Shown here: piece after piece, positions 63,376 to 64,000 of the stretch
Layout of the letters: each line of letters opens with the position of its first letter
How positions within the stretch are numbered: the stretch's first letter is position 1
Assembly (NCBI GenBank): GCA_951813615.1
Contig: OX638377.1
Span: 4,180,599-4,244,598 of the forward strand
Direction of reading: 5' to 3'
Origin: an uncultured Latescibacterota bacterium
Lineage (GTDB): Bacteria; Latescibacterota; UBA2968; UBA8231
DNA length: 64,000 nt
The notes under the pieces: generated by a model
The model's input: the letters and a program-made list of their open reading frames with translations, nothing else
The model's database searches: none
Told to the model about the DNA's origin: nothing
Translations under genes and position numbers: made by a program

Positions 63376-64000
63376 GTGAACCGGAGATGGATGTTCTGGA
63401 CGGCAATAGCCATTCTGTGGCTCGGCAGTGCTGCTGCCGACGCCCAGGAATACGGCGCTCGCACCGGCACGGTCAAAAGGGGCGGGGTGGTTTCCTTTGA
63501 GCCACAGGGGCCCGGCGTCCTGTTCGGCGCCCTCGACCCGGCCAAGCGCAGGTGGTACGTGCCGCAGGAGCTTTTTAACGAATACCAGTGGCGGCAGTGG
63601 GAGTACTCCAACTACGCCCGCGATCACTACCAGCGCTACGTCAGCGCCATCCGCGAGGGCGATTACTACTACGATCTCTACGGCAACCTCATCACCCGGG
63701 GCTGGCTGGTTTTCAACAACTCGCAGACCCAGCCTCGGCAGTTTGGCTCTTCCGTGCTGAAATCCAGAAATTTCGAGGGCTGGTTTAGCGGCTTGGTTAT
63801 CTCGGCCGACTCCAAGGGCCAGCACCACTACGCCCTGACGGCCGGCACCAAGATCCGCTCGACCCTGACGCCGATGACCTTCTCCAAGCCGCGCTGGGAC
63901 GGCATCCAATTCGACTACGCAGCCGACAAATACCAAGGCACCCTGATCTACTCGCGCCTCAGCCGACCCGGCGGCGTGTCAACCAACGATCAAGAGAGTT
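63376..64000 (+). CDS. Secreted protein of unknown function (cut by the right edge)
   Basis: GTG 63376 follows GAGGAGGG by 7 bases; the frame is open to the window end (208 codons). It starts with a signal peptide (MNRRWMFWTAIAILWLGSAAADAQ with GTG as Met). The mature part is aromatic-rich and basic: GVLFGALDPAKRRWYVPQEL, YQWRQWEYSNYARDHYQRYV and DYYYDLYGNLITRGWLVFNN. Later strands (GLVISADSKGQHHYALTAGT) look like beta structure. It follows the giant secreted protein by 69 bases in the same direction and is likely its operon partner, part of an exported surface or matrix system. No family is recognised. Confidence 0.75.
   Translation, partial: MNRRWMFWTAIAILWLGSAAADAQEYGARTGTVKRGGVVSFEPQGPGVLFGALDPAKRRWYVPQELFNEYQWRQWEYSNYARDHYQRYVSAIREGDYYYDLYGNLITRGWLVFNNSQTQPRQFGSSVLKSRNFEGWFSGLVISADSKGQHHYALTAGTKIRSTLTPMTFSKPRWDGIQFDYAADKYQGTLIYSRLSRPGGVSTNDQES

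Noticed and set aside
63307..63936. 209-codon minus-strand frame at the right end
   Set aside because: The plus strand carries a GTG start with a strong ribosome site, a signal peptide and an open frame to the edge.
1..64000. CRISPR array, tRNA, rRNA or transposase
   Set aside because: No regularly spaced repeat array, no T-loop GTTCRANTC in a cloverleaf setting and no transposase-like frame were seen.

Overview
The window is one gene-dense stretch of GC-rich bacterial DNA. It has short intergenic gaps, many ATGA/GTGA/TAATG overlaps and frequent GTG or TTG starts. No rRNA, tRNA, CRISPR array, prophage or transposase was seen. Several features suggest an environmental bacterium of an under-cultured lineage such as Latescibacterota, Poribacteria or a relative in the wider FCB/PVC assemblage: an edge of a bacterial microcompartment (BMC) locus beside L-rhamnose/L-fucose-type genes, two phytanoyl-CoA-dioxygenase (PhyH) family proteins, two large DUF6785/DUF6784-type membrane proteins, a class I lysyl-tRNA synthetase, a GH172/DUF2961 protein, and a giant secreted protein with a FlgD-like C-terminus. 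That placement is inference from gene content only.

Layout. 1-2750: a BMC vertex protein (cut by the window edge) and a CoA-acylating aldehyde dehydrogenase with an encapsulation-type N-terminus, then a divergent fumarylacetoacetate-hydrolase family enzyme and rhamnose mutarotase; together they suggest deoxysugar catabolism. 2750-3410: non-coding, with a run of hairpins ending in a terminator (candidate structured RNA). 3415-10863: a small HTH-like protein, then a peptidase M28-AAC(3) fusion, a polytopic membrane protein, an NHL-type lipoprotein and a TPR protein. 10864-13832: infA, class I lysS and a DUF72 gene. 13829-15764: a rearranged patch with a toxin-antitoxin (TA) pair, a displaced yhbY 3' fragment, an SDR gene and intact yhbY. 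15864-21347: comEC and a 2-oxoacid dehydrogenase operon (E1alpha-E1beta-E2) whose E2 lacks the catalytic His/Asp motif. 21384-22446: a second rearranged patch with a PIN-type TA pair, a displaced E1alpha 5' fragment that keeps a promoter, and an ECF sigma fragment. 22447-28183: a hypothetical protein, a GNAT enzyme, pckA, ahcY and mnmA.

28534-37660: a small membrane protein, an APH(6)-like kinase, a Gfo/Idh/MocA oxidoreductase, two PhyH enzymes, a metallophosphoesterase, an amidohydrolase coupled to a Rieske ferredoxin, a second AAC(3)-like acetyltransferase, a cupin and a HigBA-like TA module with a palindromic operator. 37759-48761: a catabolic stretch with FAD-linked D-lactate/glycolate-type dehydrogenase, enolase-superfamily enzyme, GH172, endonuclease III, Tat-exported sulfite-oxidase-like protein, PIG-L deacetylase, trypsin-like lipoprotein and a sugar ABC importer without its ATPase. 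48829-51086: an operon with an MNT nucleotidyltransferase, a 30-residue HEPN-like remnant, an AAA ATPase and a TOPRIM-like protein; this is the best candidate for an undescribed defence-type system here. 51141-64000: a TIM-barrel-like protein, a PLP-dependent deaminase/desulfhydrase, an SGNH hydrolase, and a second membrane-protein locus (membrane protein, parvulin-type lipoprotein, TPR lipoprotein, broken FG-GAP remnant, giant secreted protein and a secreted protein cut by the right edge).

Two themes recur. First, TA modules or single genes sit between a complete gene and a diverged, displaced copy of one end of that same gene. Second, large polytopic membrane proteins are followed by a lipoprotein and a TPR protein, suggesting an envelope-associated function that is not yet known.
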